Origin: Chloroflexota bacterium
Lineage (GTDB): Bacteria > Chloroflexota > Anaerolineae > Aggregatilineales > Phototrophicaceae
Reading direction: 5' to 3'
Assembly: GCA_028873975.1 (NCBI GenBank)
Contig: JAPPMO010000090.1
Coordinates: 1,989 to 65,988 of the forward strand
Length of the DNA: 64,000 nt
The translations under genes and the position numbers were made by a program. Below are positions 26,612-35,974 of the stretch, in pieces; positions within the stretch are counted from its first letter, which is position 1, and every line of letters starts with the position of its first letter. The notes under the pieces are model-generated. The model saw nothing but the letters and a program-made list of their open reading frames with translations. It was not told the origin of the DNA and ran no database searches.

Positions 26612-28153
26612 ATGCCCATTATCGAAACTCAAAACGTCCACAAAATTTACCCCAACGGCGTGCACGCCAACGACGACATCAGCTTCTCGGTCGAGCAGGG
26701 GGAGATCCACGCCTTGGTCGGCGAGAACGGCGCCGGCAAATCGACCTTGATGAAGCTCCTTTATGGCTTGGAGCATCCTTCGTCGGGGCGCATTTTCATC
26801 CGTGAGCGCGAAGTCGAAATCGGCAATCCGCAGGTGGCCATCGAACAGGGCATTGGCATGGTGCACCAGAATTTCATGCTGGTGAATTCCTTCACGGTGG
26901 CGCAGAACATCATCCTCAACCGCGAGACCAAACAGGGCATGTCTATTGACTTCGGGGCTGCCGTCTCCGATACGGCGGCGCTATCGAAAGAGTACGGCTT
27001 AAACGTTAATCCGGATGCCAGAATCGAGGATATCCCGGTGGGCATGCGGCAGCGGGTGGAGATCCTCAAGGCGCTCTACCGCGGCGCGGAGATATTGATC
27101 CTCGATGAGCCGACCGCCGTCTTGACGCCGAGCGAGACCCAAGACCTGTTTGCGGCCATCCGCAACCTGGTCGAGGGCGGCAAGACCGTCATCTTCATCA
27201 CGCACAAGCTCAAGGAAGTCATCGAGATATCCGACCGCGTCACGGTCATGCGCGACGCGCGGGTGATTGGCACCGTCAATACCGCCGAGACCGATGAGCG
27301 CGAACTGGCGCGCATGATGGTCGGGCGCGAGGTTTTCATGCAAGTCGATCGGCCAGCAGTCGCGCGTGGCTTACCCGTTTTGCAAGTTCAAGACTTGACC
27401 TACGCCGACGACAGCGGTCATCAGCTGCTCAAACAGGTCAGCTTCAGCGTCTATGAAAACGAAATCCTGGGCATCGCCGGCGTGGAAGGCAATGGACAGA
27501 CCGAACTCGCCGAGGTGTTGACAGGCTTGCGCCCGCCCACCACCGGCGAAGCCTATATCAACAAGGAACAAATTCTGGGCCACGGTCCCCGTTCCGTGCG
27601 CGAACATCAGGTGGCGCATATCCCGGAAGATCGCCTGACCAACGGCGTCGCCTTGACGTCGTCCATAGACGACAACTTGATTATTGATCGTTATTATCGC
27701 GCGCCATTTACCCGACGCGGCCTGCTGGATATCAAATCCATCGTCGACAACGGAGCGAACTTGATCCGCGAGTTCAACATCATCGCGCCGGATGGCGCCA
27801 TCCCGGTCAACGCGCTTTCCGGCGGCAATATGCAGAAAGTCGTCGTCGCCCGCGAATTGTCCTCGACGCCCAAGCTCTTGATCGCCGCCCAGCCCACCCG
27901 CGGCGTCGATATCGGCGCTATCGAGTTCATTCATCAGGAATTGGTCGATCAACGCACCGGCGGGCTTGCCATTCTGCTGATTTCGGCTGACCTGCAAGAA
28001 GTGATGAAGCTGTCCGACCGCATCATGGTGATGTACGAAGGCGAGATCGTCGGCATCTTCCCCAATGACGAGAGCCTGACCGAGGAGCGCATCGGCTATT
28101 ATATGCTCGGCGCTGAACGGCAGGACGCCGCAGAAATGGAGCGATACGCATGA
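26612..28153 (+). CDS. BMP-type nucleoside ABC transporter tandem ATPase (NupO/YufO-like)
   Basis: A 513-residue protein with two nucleotide-binding domains. Domain 1: Walker [11 protein letters not shown]-loop MVHQNFMLV, signature [13 protein letters not shown] and Walker [12 protein letters not shown]. Domain 2: degenerate P-loop [12 protein letters not shown] and [15 protein letters not shown], with AAQPTRGVD in place of DEPTxGLD. This matches YufO/NupA-type ATPases of guanosine or nucleoside importers. It ends with a 4 bp overlap with the first permease. The binding protein is 2.3 kb upstream because of the inserted R-M genes. Confidence 0.92.
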   Translation: MPIIETQNVHKIYPNGVHANDDISFSVEQGEIHALVGENGAGKSTLMKLLYGLEHPSSGRIFIREREVEIGNPQVAIEQGIGMVHQNFMLVNSFTVAQNIILNRETKQGMSIDFGAAVSDTAALSKEYGLNVNPDARIEDIPVGMRQRVEILKALYRGAEILILDEPTAVLTPSETQDLFAAIRNLVEGGKTVIFITHKLKEVIEISDRVTVMRDARVIGTVNTAETDERELARMMVGREVFMQVDRPAVARGLPVLQVQDLTYADDSGHQLLKQVSFSVYENEILGIAGVEGNGQTELAEVLTGLRPPTTGEAYINKEQILGHGPRSVREHQVAHIPEDRLTNGVALTSSIDDNLIIDRYYRAPFTRRGLLDIKSIVDNGANLIREFNIIAPDGAIPVNALSGGNMQKVVVARELSSTPKLLIAAQPTRGVDIGAIEFIHQELVDQRTGGLAILLISADLQEVMKLSDRIMVMYEGEIVGIFPNDESLTEERIGYYMLGAERQDAAEMERYA

Positions 28154-29850
28154 CATCGTTGAGGACCAATCTCCTGCTCATCGTCGGCGGGCTGGCCGGC
28201 ATCCTGGTCACGCTTTTCATCACCAACACCATGTTCGACGGCTCGATGGAAAAGATGACCGGTACGCCAACCTGGCAGAATATCTTGCTGGTCAATGTGC
28301 TGGTTGGCGCTTGCATCTTGCTATTTGTCGTGGAACTGCGCAGGCAGGCCATACGCGTCTTGCTCACGGTCATTGTGGCGCTCATATTGGGGTTCATCGT
28401 CACCTTCGTCTTCAATCTCGACGCGGCTGATCGCTTCGCCAGTGGCGAGTTCCGCGCGCAGGTGGTTTCTGATGCCGAGCCGGTGGCAAATGACGATGTC
28501 GACCTGGAATACAACAAGCGCCGAGGCGGGCATTTCAATAAACCCAATGTAGTCGCGCCCGTCAGCGAGATCGCCTGGACATTTGCCGGGAGCGAAGGGG
28601 ACGTCGTCTCGCTGCTTGCCTATGCCAAGAACCGCCGTTCCGAGGTCGATGTGCTGGTGGAATTGCGCGATGACAGCGGCGCTGTTCTGGCATCCGCCAC
28701 TTCCGCCACCATGACACAGGTGGATGAGACATTTGACGACCTTGTCAGCACAAAAGACGCTGTCATTGAAGGCTACGAGTTGCCCGCCGACGGCGTCTAC
28801 ACGCTGTATTCGCGCCCCGAGGAGATCGAAACAAGCACTACGCTCTCCGAAGCGATGCGCCAGTCTCAACTGGCTTTTGAAGCGCTGCTGCTGGGTCCGA
28901 TCGAGCGTGTCAATCGCTGGGGCGTCTGGATACAGGACGCCATCACGCTGATCTTGCTGGGCTTGTCTTTCGCAATTGTCTTTCGCGCGCAGCAGTTCAG
29001 CCTGGGCGCCGAAGGGCAGCTCTATTTCGGCGCTCTGGTATCCGGCATTATCGCGCTCAACTCGCCGCATATACCGGGCATCCTCTTGATCCCTTTCATC
29101 ATCCTGGCATCGGGCACGGCGGGCTTCATATACGGACTGATCCCCGGTGCGCTTAAAGCCTATCTCGGCGCCAATGAACTGGTCTCGACGCTGATGCTTA
29201 ACGTCATCGCCACCCGCTTCTTCGAGATGGTGCTCAACTTTCAACTCAAGCCGCCTGACGCGGGTTATGTCGCGTCAAGCAAATTCACCGAAAACGCGAT
29301 ATTGCCAGTCATCGTGGAAAAGACGCAGGTCACCATCGGCGTCTTTGTGGTGGTCGTCGTCATTTTCATCTGCTGGCTCTTGATCCGGCGCACGCCGCTC
29401 GGTTATGAAATTCGCATCATCGGCTCCAACCTCAAGTTCGCCGATTACGGCGGCGTCAACTCGCGGCGAACGGTCATGCTGGTGATGGCCATCAGCGGCA
29501 TCGTTGCCGGTTTGGCGGGCATGCACCTGGCCACTGGCATTCATCGACAATTGATCTTGAACATATCGTTCGCGCTGGCTTTTGAAGGGGTGGTGGTGGC
29601 TTTGCTGGCGCGCTTGAATGTGCTGGTGGTGCCCTTCACCGGCTTGTTGTACGCCTATTTGCGGGCTGGGGCGCAATTCATGGAGCGCGATGCCAATGTC
29701 AGCTTCGAAGTGGTGCGCATGATCCAGGCTATCATCATCTTGCTGATCACCGCTGAAGCGCTAGTCACCTTCTTCCAGCAACGACAGAAACGCGCCGATA
29801 TCGACGAAAGCGGACACGCCGTGGCAGCCGTGGAGGGTAGCGATGTTTGA
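28150..29850 (+). CDS. BMP-type nucleoside ABC permease with extra extracytoplasmic domain
   Basis: A 566-residue permease; typical family members (YufP, NupP) have about 350. Three N-terminal hydrophobic helices (about 5-25, 44-62, 68-90) are followed by a soluble region, about 95-250, and then the normal permease core from IQDAITLILLGLSFAIVFRAQQFSLGAEGQ. The soluble part contains IAWTFAGSEGDVVSLLAYA, VDVLVELRDDSGAVLASA and GYELPADGVYTLYSRP, the beta-strand pattern of bacterial pre-peptidase (PPC-like) or discoidin-like beta-sandwich domains. Overlaps both neighbours by a few bases. The added domain may interact with the binding protein or with glycans. Confidence 0.85.
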   Translation: MTSLRTNLLLIVGGLAGILVTLFITNTMFDGSMEKMTGTPTWQNILLVNVLVGACILLFVVELRRQAIRVLLTVIVALILGFIVTFVFNLDAADRFASGEFRAQVVSDAEPVANDDVDLEYNKRRGGHFNKPNVVAPVSEIAWTFAGSEGDVVSLLAYAKNRRSEVDVLVELRDDSGAVLASATSATMTQVDETFDDLVSTKDAVIEGYELPADGVYTLYSRPEEIETSTTLSEAMRQSQLAFEALLLGPIERVNRWGVWIQDAITLILLGLSFAIVFRAQQFSLGAEGQLYFGALVSGIIALNSPHIPGILLIPFIILASGTAGFIYGLIPGALKAYLGANELVSTLMLNVIATRFFEMVLNFQLKPPDAGYVASSKFTENAILPVIVEKTQVTIGVFVVVVVIFICWLLIRRTPLGYEIRIIGSNLKFADYGGVNSRRTVMLVMAISGIVAGLAGMHLATGIHRQLILNISFALAFEGVVVALLARLNVLVVPFTGLLYAYLRAGAQFMERDANVSFEVVRMIQAIIILLITAEALVTFFQQRQKRADIDESGHAVAAVEGSDV

Positions 29851-31228
29851 GAACGTCATTGACGGTATTTTCAGCGCTGTATTTCTCGCCGCCATTCTGC
29901 GTGTGACTACGCCGATCCTGCTGCCATCGCTGGGCGCGCTCATCTCTGAAAAAGCCGGCGTGCTCAACATCGGCTTGGAAGGCATGATGCTGTCCTCCGC
30001 CTTCACCGGCGTGGTGGTCAGCGCTTATTCGCAAGACTGGTTCGGCGCAGAAACCGGCTTGACTATTGGACCCTGGCTGGGACTGCTGCTGGGCGTCTGT
30101 GTGTCGCTGCTTCTGTCCTTTGTGCTCGCGCTCTTCCACCTGGATCTCAAAGGCGATTTGTTCTTGTCCGGCATCGCGCTGAATATCTTCGGCTCCTCCG
30201 CCACTGTCGCCATCATGTTCGAATTGACCGGGGACCGCGGCAATACCAGCACCCTGGCCAGCTTGCAGATGCCCTTCATTCAACTGCCGGAATTCATCAA
30301 TCAGATTCCCATCATCGGCGGCTTCCTCTTTGGCGTCTTTGACAATCAAAGCGTCATGACCTGGGTGGCTTTCATCGCCGTCTTTTTCGTGACATTTTTC
30401 CTTTATCGCACGCCCTTCGGCATGCACTTGCGCGCGGTCGGCGAAAATCCCGAGGCGGCGGCCTCGGTTGGCATCAACGTCAAGCGCATTCGTTACCTGG
30501 CGCTGTTGATCAGCGGTTTCTTCGCCGGCTTGGGCGGCATCCACATGAGCATGGGCTACTTGCAGCTCTTCCAGCGCGATATGACGGCGGGTCGCGGTTT
30601 TATCGCCCTGGTCACGCCCTCGCTGGGCGGCGGCACGCCGGCCGGCGCCATGATCGCCTCATCCATCTTTGGCTTTTTCGACGCGCTAGGCATCCGCATC
30701 GGCTCGCTGGAGATCCCGTCCCAGCTGCCGCAGTCGATTCCCTATTTCGCGACTGTGCTGGCGCTGGTGATTTATGCGCTGCAACGGCGCATTTCACAGC
30801 GTGTGAGCGAGATGCGCACCGCCTCCGGCGCCGCTTTCGACGCGGCCTTCTGGCGCTCGATCCAGCGCGTCAGCATCTTGCACATGCTGCTAATGATGGT
30901 GGCGGTTATCGGCGTTGTGACCGGCGCCAGCATCCTGGCGGCGCCCAACGGCTTCGGCGGCGCCGATGGGGCGGTCCCGATAGGCTTGCTGATCGGCGCC
31001 TTGTCCATCGCGCTCTTCCTCATCAGCCTGCCCTTCGTCCGCGATATCTTCAAGATTCAGCAACGGTGGAAAGCCAGTTTAGCTGTTACGGTCGTCTCGC
31101 TGGGCATATATCTGACGCTCTTCCTGGCGCTTTTCTTCGAGCCGATCCTGGCGCTTGTTATCGGGCTGCTTGCAGCCGGCGCGATCTGGCTGATCATCGG
31201 CGGACGCGTCTTGATGCGCGCGGATTAA
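29843..31228 (+). CDS. BMP-type nucleoside ABC permease 2 (YufQ/NupQ-like) with C-terminal helices
   Basis: A 461-residue permease. Core markers: PSLGALISEKAGVLNIGLEGMMLSSAF (family-specific), GDLFLSGIALNIFGSS, YRTPFGMHLRAVGENPEAAASVGINV and RGFIALVTPSLGGGTPAGAM. The C-terminal 130 residues add four further hydrophobic segments (from about 345) beyond the usual ~310 residues. Starts 8 bp inside the previous gene, so translation is coupled. Forms the heterodimeric channel with the previous gene product. Confidence 0.9.
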   Translation: MFENVIDGIFSAVFLAAILRVTTPILLPSLGALISEKAGVLNIGLEGMMLSSAFTGVVVSAYSQDWFGAETGLTIGPWLGLLLGVCVSLLLSFVLALFHLDLKGDLFLSGIALNIFGSSATVAIMFELTGDRGNTSTLASLQMPFIQLPEFINQIPIIGGFLFGVFDNQSVMTWVAFIAVFFVTFFLYRTPFGMHLRAVGENPEAAASVGINVKRIRYLALLISGFFAGLGGIHMSMGYLQLFQRDMTAGRGFIALVTPSLGGGTPAGAMIASSIFGFFDALGIRIGSLEIPSQLPQSIPYFATVLALVIYALQRRISQRVSEMRTASGAAFDAAFWRSIQRVSILHMLLMMVAVIGVVTGASILAAPNGFGGADGAVPIGLLIGALSIALFLISLPFVRDIFKIQQRWKASLAVTVVSLGIYLTLFLALFFEPILALVIGLLAAGAIWLIIGGRVLMRAD

Positions 31229-31291
31229 GCAGCTGCTTTTTCAACTTTGGGCGCTGAAAATTCCGCCACTGCAAATGAGAGGCGAAGCAAT

Positions 31292-31945
31292 ATGAAAAAA
31301 GTTCATGCAAGTCGCATCACTGTTGCCCTCATTGCTGCTGTGTTGATCTGGCACTATGTCGACAGGCGCAATGACTTGCAGTGTTATGTCATGCAACTGG
31401 CGGACATGCATGAGTTTGTATTCGAGGCAGGCTATGCCAGTGAAGACGAGATTCGCGATATCGTCTGGAACGACACCGTGGCCGCGTTCCATGGGCAGGC
31501 TTGGCGAGTAAAGTTGGACCAGGTATTCCACGCCATCTTCATGGGCGGCAATCGTGGCCAGCAGGTGCTGAATCACTTGCGGAATCCCCCAGCCGATCCG
31601 TCCGAATTTATCTGTGCGGGCTCCATCAATTGGTCAATCTGGCACGACCCCGATTTCACCGAATATAGACACTACTACGGTGAGGACATCAAATCCTTGC
31701 ACCAAGTATCGATTGCCTTGCAGGCGATTCCGCCCGAAGAATTGCGCCATTACGAGGTAAGCGCAAATCTAAGCTACGTCAGGCACAGTTCGCATGAGGG
31801 CGGTAGCGACTGGAGCAGCAGCTATCGTTATCTTGGCACGGTGAGCGCGGGCGACTGGCTTGAGGGCGAGATTCTGCCGGACTATTGGGCGGGCTGGTAC
31901 GAATCCTGGCTGGAGCAATGGGAAGAACTTTCTAGCTCCGAATGA
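31292..31945 (+). CDS. Hypothetical membrane-anchored or secreted protein
   Basis: A 217-residue protein I do not recognise. N-terminal hydrophobic stretch (ITVALIAAVLIWHYV) may be an anchor. The rest is rich in aromatic and acidic residues, with YRHYYGEDIKSLHQVSIALQAIP and a C-terminal DYWAGWYESWLEQWEELSSSE. ATG 31292 has GAGAGGCGAAG upstream. Two Cys (CYVMQL and FICAGS) could pair. It follows the permease gene by 63 bp and may be its last cistron. Confidence 0.6.
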   Translation: MKKVHASRITVALIAAVLIWHYVDRRNDLQCYVMQLADMHEFVFEAGYASEDEIRDIVWNDTVAAFHGQAWRVKLDQVFHAIFMGGNRGQQVLNHLRNPPADPSEFICAGSINWSIWHDPDFTEYRHYYGEDIKSLHQVSIALQAIPPEELRHYEVSANLSYVRHSSHEGGSDWSSSYRYLGTVSAGDWLEGEILPDYWAGWYESWLEQWEELSSSE

Positions 31946-32178
31946 GCGCCTGCGGACTGACGGCGGGCGCGTGCTGATGTGCGGGGAATAGCCTTCCTCT
32001 TCGGCGCGGGAGGAAGGAGCGGAGAGGGGAATCGGAAGATTTCGCGGATGACTGCCCGCATGTGATGGACGATCCCGACAAGCTGCCGGACGAAGCGGGG
32101 CGATTGACCTGTCTCTTCTCTAACGAAGAGCATGTGATATAATTGAAGCAAGGCAAGCATTGCGGAAGCGAAGTGGTT

Positions 32179-32643
32179 ATGGATCAGTTAGACATCAATG
32201 CGCTCTTTCAAGTTGTAACGGTCGGACTAATGCTCTTGGGATTGGCTTGGCGGCTGCCATCCAAAGACGACATCAAGCGATTAGATGATCGCATCGATTC
32301 ATTAACCAGCGACATGAAAGCTGGCTTTGCGCAGCAAGACGCCAAAATTGAAGAGCGCTTTGCGCAGCAAGACGCCAAGTTTGAGGCGCGCTTCGCGCAG
32401 CAAGACGCCAAGTTTGAGGCGCGCTTCGCGCAGCAAGACGCCAAGTTTGAGGCGCGCTTCGCGCAACAAGACAAGAAATTTGATAAGCTCGATACCAAGA
32501 TCGACGATCTTCGCCTGGAAATCAAATCCGATATTCAGCGCGTTGAAGACCGCGCCGCCGAAGCGAACGAATTTCACGCCAAGAGCGTTGCCTTGCTCGA
32601 CGGCATCCTGCGGCAGCTGCAGGAACGACGCGAACCGCTTTAG
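32179..32643 (+). CDS. Small membrane-anchored tandem coiled-coil protein with FAQQDAK repeats
   Basis: A 154-residue protein with an N-terminal hydrophobic segment (ALFQVVTVGLMLLGLAW) and then perfect 11-residue units F-A-Q-Q-D-A-K-F-E-A-R, five in a row (about residues 52-108), followed by a heptad-type helix. The DNA is a near-perfect 33-bp tandem repeat at 32330-32475, so copy number can change by slippage. Same layout as 6296-6700 and 59525-59944. ATG 32179 follows GGAAGCGAAG. No known domain beyond coiled coil. Confidence 0.75.
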   Translation: MDQLDINALFQVVTVGLMLLGLAWRLPSKDDIKRLDDRIDSLTSDMKAGFAQQDAKIEERFAQQDAKFEARFAQQDAKFEARFAQQDAKFEARFAQQDKKFDKLDTKIDDLRLEIKSDIQRVEDRAAEANEFHAKSVALLDGILRQLQERREPL

Positions 32644-32657
32644 CCCCTGCCTCTACC

Positions 32658-33659
32658 ATGCAAAACAAAATCCTCGGATGTCTCTACGGCCAAGCCCTCG
32701 GCGATGCCTTCGCCATGCCGGCCCAGGTCCACCCGGATGATACCGAGCGCAGCTTCGGCTGGCTCGATAGCTGGCAAGACGCGCCCGATGACCACGTCGT
32801 GCACGCCGGCTTGCCCGCGGGCCGCATCACCGATGATTCCGAGCAAGCTTTCTCTATCGCGCAGGCGGTGGTCGACGCCGGCGGCCTGACGCTTGACGCG
32901 GTCGTCCAAGGATTGGTCAGTTGGTACGACCGCTTTGGCGGCGACGACTCGCCCTATGTTGGTCCCAGCACTCGGCGCGGCATCAAGGCGCTGAAAGCCG
33001 GCGGAGATCCGCGGACGGCTGGTTTATGGGGCGATACCAACGGCGCGCCCATGCGCATTGCGCCCATCGGCTTGCTCCATCCCGGCGACATACCCGCCGC
33101 GGTGGCCGATACCGTGATTGTCTGCATGCCCACGCACTACACTCAGCCGGCCGTATCGGGCGCCTCTGCAGTGGCAGCGGCTGTGGCGGCGGCGATGGTT
33201 GAAGGCGTCTCGCTGGATGCGGTGATTGAGGCAGGCCGGCAAGGCGCGCAACTCGGCAGAGCGAAAGGGCGTCCCTGGTTCGGTTGCTTGGTGGATTTCA
33301 AGATTGATCAGGCGCTGGATATCGCCGCGAGCGGCGAGGACGACAGGACGCGCTTGCGCCGGATCTTCGATGAGGTCGGCGCGACCTTGAACGTGCCGGA
33401 GACCGTCGGCGCGGCATTTGGCTTGCTGGCGATGGCCGGGGGCGATCCCAAGCGGACGGCGGTTCTGGCCGCTAATCTGAGCGGCGATGCCGATACCATC
33501 GGCGCGATCGCCTGCGCCATGGCCGGCGCCTACGCCGGCTTCGAGGCGATTCCGGCCGAAGATATCGCGGTGCTGGAAAAAGACGAAGTCTTCCGCGCTT
33601 ATGATGTGCGCGGCATCGCCGCCGGGCTGGAAGCGCTCATCAACGTATCAGCCAGCTGA
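32658..33659 (+). CDS. ADP-ribosylglycohydrolase family protein
   Basis: A 333-residue DraG/ARH-fold enzyme that cleaves ADP-ribosyl or related N-/O-glycosidic bonds using two Mg ions. Metal motifs: ITDDSE (residues 57-62) near the N-terminus and LSGDADTIGAIAC near residue 275; GCLYGQALGDAFAMP starts the fold. No signal peptide, so cytoplasmic. First gene of a tight group (1 bp overlap with the kinase) with YjbQ and a nucleoside hydrolase, after a nucleoside importer. This context suggests breakdown of ribosylated nucleosides or ADP-ribose, not protein de-ADP-ribosylation, by inference. Confidence 0.9.
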   Translation: MQNKILGCLYGQALGDAFAMPAQVHPDDTERSFGWLDSWQDAPDDHVVHAGLPAGRITDDSEQAFSIAQAVVDAGGLTLDAVVQGLVSWYDRFGGDDSPYVGPSTRRGIKALKAGGDPRTAGLWGDTNGAPMRIAPIGLLHPGDIPAAVADTVIVCMPTHYTQPAVSGASAVAAAVAAAMVEGVSLDAVIEAGRQGAQLGRAKGRPWFGCLVDFKIDQALDIAASGEDDRTRLRRIFDEVGATLNVPETVGAAFGLLAMAGGDPKRTAVLAANLSGDADTIGAIACAMAGAYAGFEAIPAEDIAVLEKDEVFRAYDVRGIAAGLEALINVSAS

Positions 33660-34615
33660 TGACTAAGCGACTTGTCACAGTTGGCGACCTGGTGGTCGAT
33701 CTGCTGCTGGATGTGCGGCTGCCAGTCACGGCTGAGGACCATCAAATGTCGCCGACGCTGCTGCTCGAACCCGGCGGCGCTTGCAGCACCATCCTGGCGG
33801 CGCGCAATCTGGGTTTGGATGTTGCCGCGCTGGGCGCGGTCGGCGCTGATTTCCAGGGACGGATGCTGCTCGATATCATGGGGGAAGCCGGCGTCGACAC
33901 GTCGGCGCTGTTGACGTCCGCGGGCAGTACCACGACGACTGTGGTCGCCCTCGCGGATCAGGCAGGCGGCGGGCATGTCTTCTTGGGCAACTACGGCAAG
34001 GGACCCGATATCGCGCTCACAGAGGCCGCGCATGAGCAATTGCAGCGTGCGGACACCGTCTTTATCTCGGGTTACTCCTTGGTTGAAGAGCGGCTGTGTC
34101 CGCTGGTCGACGGTGTTTTGGAGTTTGTCAATGACAGTCCGACGGCGCTATACGTGGATGTGGGACCGTTTATGAGCCAGTTGCCGCGCGAGCGGGTGGA
34201 GCGCGTCCTGGGTTTGACGGATGTCCTGCTGCTGACCGAAGACGAGATTCCCTTTGTCAGCGCTGGAGAAACCGGTATCAAAGCCTGCCGGCGATTGCTC
34301 GAACGCTATCCGTCCCTGCTGATTGTATTGAAGCTGGGGGAAAGCGGATGCCGGATAATGACGTCGGAGATTGATCGGCATTGCCCTGGTTTCCCGGTCG
34401 CCGTCGTCGATACTATTGGCGCAGGCGATGCCTACGCCGCAGCCTTCATCTGGTCTCGCGCCCAAGGCTACGCGCTGGCGGATTGTGGTACTATAGCCAA
34501 CGCCATGGGTGCCGCAAGCGTCACAAAAGCGGGCGCCGGCCGCGGGGCGCCGACCTGCAGCGAGATACAGGCTTTGTTGGACAAGCACCAGACAGGATTA
34601 CAACTCTCATGCTGA
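33659..34615 (+). CDS. PfkB family carbohydrate/nucleoside kinase
   Basis: A 318-residue ribokinase-like enzyme with canonical motifs: LVTVGDLVVDLLLDVRLP at the start, LEPGGACSTILAARNLG, and the catalytic DTIGAGDAYAAAFIWS with the base Asp present, unlike the paralogue at 17323-18240. ATP-dependent phosphorylation of ribose, a nucleoside or a related sugar is expected. TGATG start overlaps the preceding stop by one base and its own stop overlaps YjbQ by 7 bases, so the group is translationally coupled. Confidence 0.9.
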   Translation: MTKRLVTVGDLVVDLLLDVRLPVTAEDHQMSPTLLLEPGGACSTILAARNLGLDVAALGAVGADFQGRMLLDIMGEAGVDTSALLTSAGSTTTTVVALADQAGGGHVFLGNYGKGPDIALTEAAHEQLQRADTVFISGYSLVEERLCPLVDGVLEFVNDSPTALYVDVGPFMSQLPRERVERVLGLTDVLLLTEDEIPFVSAGETGIKACRRLLERYPSLLIVLKLGESGCRIMTSEIDRHCPGFPVAVVDTIGAGDAYAAAFIWSRAQGYALADCGTIANAMGAASVTKAGAGRGAPTCSEIQALLDKHQTGLQLSC

Positions 34616-35016
34616 AGACCGTAGTTTTCGATACGCCGCGCGGCGATGCCCTGGTTGATATCACCGGGCAGGTGCAGCAGGTGATCGATGAAAGCGGCGT
34701 ACAGGCCGGGCTCTGCGCCATCGTTGTTCCACATACTACCGCTGGCATCACCATCAATTCGGGACTTGACCCCGCCACGCCGAATGATATCTTGGCTGAT
34801 CTCAAGCGGCTTGTGCCGACGCGCGTCGATTTCGAGCATCAGTACGACACGCCGGCCGATGCCGCCGGGCACATCAAAGCGACTTTGGTCGGGCATAGTG
34901 TGACGCTGGTGATCAAAGAGGGCAAATTGCTGCTCGGGCACTCGCAGAGCATCCTGTTCTGCGAATTCGACGGACCCCGCAAGCGCCGCGCCCAAGTCAA
35001 AATACTGGGAGGATAG
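34609..35016 (+). CDS. YjbQ/UPF0047 family protein
   Basis: A 135-residue protein of the YjbQ family: VPHTTAGITINSGLDP and GHIKATLVGHSVTLVIKEGKLLLGHSQSILFCEFDGPR, with the conserved His, Asn and Glu around a metal/phosphate site. Family members have weak thiamine-phosphate synthase activity, but the true role is unsettled. Start ATG 34609 inside the kinase stop; a longer frame upstream is overlap with the kinase gene. Followed after 2 bp by a nucleoside hydrolase with a strong ribosome site. Confidence 0.88.
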   Translation: MLKTVVFDTPRGDALVDITGQVQQVIDESGVQAGLCAIVVPHTTAGITINSGLDPATPNDILADLKRLVPTRVDFEHQYDTPADAAGHIKATLVGHSVTLVIKEGKLLLGHSQSILFCEFDGPRKRRAQVKILGG

Positions 35017-35018
35017 CC

Positions 35019-35963
35019 ATGCCACGCAAAATCATCATTGATACCGACCCGGGTGTTGACGACACCATGGCCATCTTCTTTGCCTTGTGCTCGCCCGAGC
35101 TGGAAGTGATCGGCTTGACCACGATCTTCGGCAATGTGCATGCCGAGCTCGCGACCAAAAATGCGCTGCGCTTGCTGGAAATCGCTGGCCGGACCGATAT
35201 CCCGGTCGCCCCTGGCGCTGATAACCCGCTGACCGGTCCGTTCGAAGGTCCCGTTCCTTTTGTGCATGGCAGCGACGGCCAAGGCGATATGTTCCTGCCG
35301 GATCCGGCCGGCGCGCCTGCGGACATCAGCGCGGCGCAGTTTATCGTCGAGCAACTACGGGCGCGTCCCGGCGAGATCACGCTGGCGCCGGTCGGTCCCT
35401 TGACCAATATCGCGCTGGCGCTGCGCCTGGAGCCGCGCATCACCGAGTGGGTGGACCAGGTGGTGCTGATGGGCGGCAACGCGCTGGCGCCGGGCAATGC
35501 CAGCCCGGCCGGCGAAGCCAATATCCGCAACGATCCGGAAGCGGCCGATCTGGTATTCGGCGCCGACTGGCCCGTGACCATGGTGGGCTTGGACGCGACG
35601 CACAAGGTGCGCATGAGGCCCGAAGACATCGCCGAATACGAGACGCACGGCAATCCCATGTCCGACCATATCATCCGCATCCTGCCGCACTATCGCAACT
35701 ACTTTGAATCAAACTATCCGGCGCAGGGCATCTTCGTGCACGATTCCAGCGCTATCGCCTACCTGCTCGATCCGTCGCTCTTCGAGACCAAGCGCTGGGC
35801 GATCCGCGTCGGTACGCAGGGCTTGGGACGGGGCAAGACCTGGCCCGCCTTCGGCAAGCACATTTTGCCGCCCTGGCAGAATCGGCCGTTGGTCAATGTC
35901 TGCGTCGGCGTCGATGGACCGCGCGTGGTAGCGCTGGAAGCCGCGCGCCTGCGGAAGGCCTAA
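35019..35963 (+). CDS. Inosine-uridine preferring nucleoside hydrolase (IunH family), copy 2
   Basis: A 314-residue nucleoside hydrolase with IIDTDPGVDDTMA at residues 6-18 (calcium and catalytic Asp), VLMGGNALAPGNASPAGEANIRNDPEAA for ribose contact and VHDSSAIAYLLDPSLF with the late Asp. GGGAGGATAGCC precedes ATG 35019. Last gene of the ADP-ribosylglycohydrolase group; convergent with the SnoaL-like gene 12 bp downstream. Together with the importer it would take in nucleosides, release the base and feed ribose to the kinase. Confidence 0.92.
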   Translation: MPRKIIIDTDPGVDDTMAIFFALCSPELEVIGLTTIFGNVHAELATKNALRLLEIAGRTDIPVAPGADNPLTGPFEGPVPFVHGSDGQGDMFLPDPAGAPADISAAQFIVEQLRARPGEITLAPVGPLTNIALALRLEPRITEWVDQVVLMGGNALAPGNASPAGEANIRNDPEAADLVFGADWPVTMVGLDATHKVRMRPEDIAEYETHGNPMSDHIIRILPHYRNYFESNYPAQGIFVHDSSAIAYLLDPSLFETKRWAIRVGTQGLGRGKTWPAFGKHILPPWQNRPLVNVCVGVDGPRVVALEAARLRKA

Positions 35964-35974
35964 AGGCGCGAGCT

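Noticed and set aside
31946..32178. Possible small gene or structured RNA between the hypothetical protein and the coiled-coil gene
   Set aside because: Only short overlapping frames; purine-rich inverted stretches such as GGAAGGAGCGGAGAGG but no stable hairpin, promoter or conserved motif.
32330..32475. CRISPR-like array
   Set aside because: The tandem 33-bp units are contiguous, without spacers, and are in frame inside a coding sequence.
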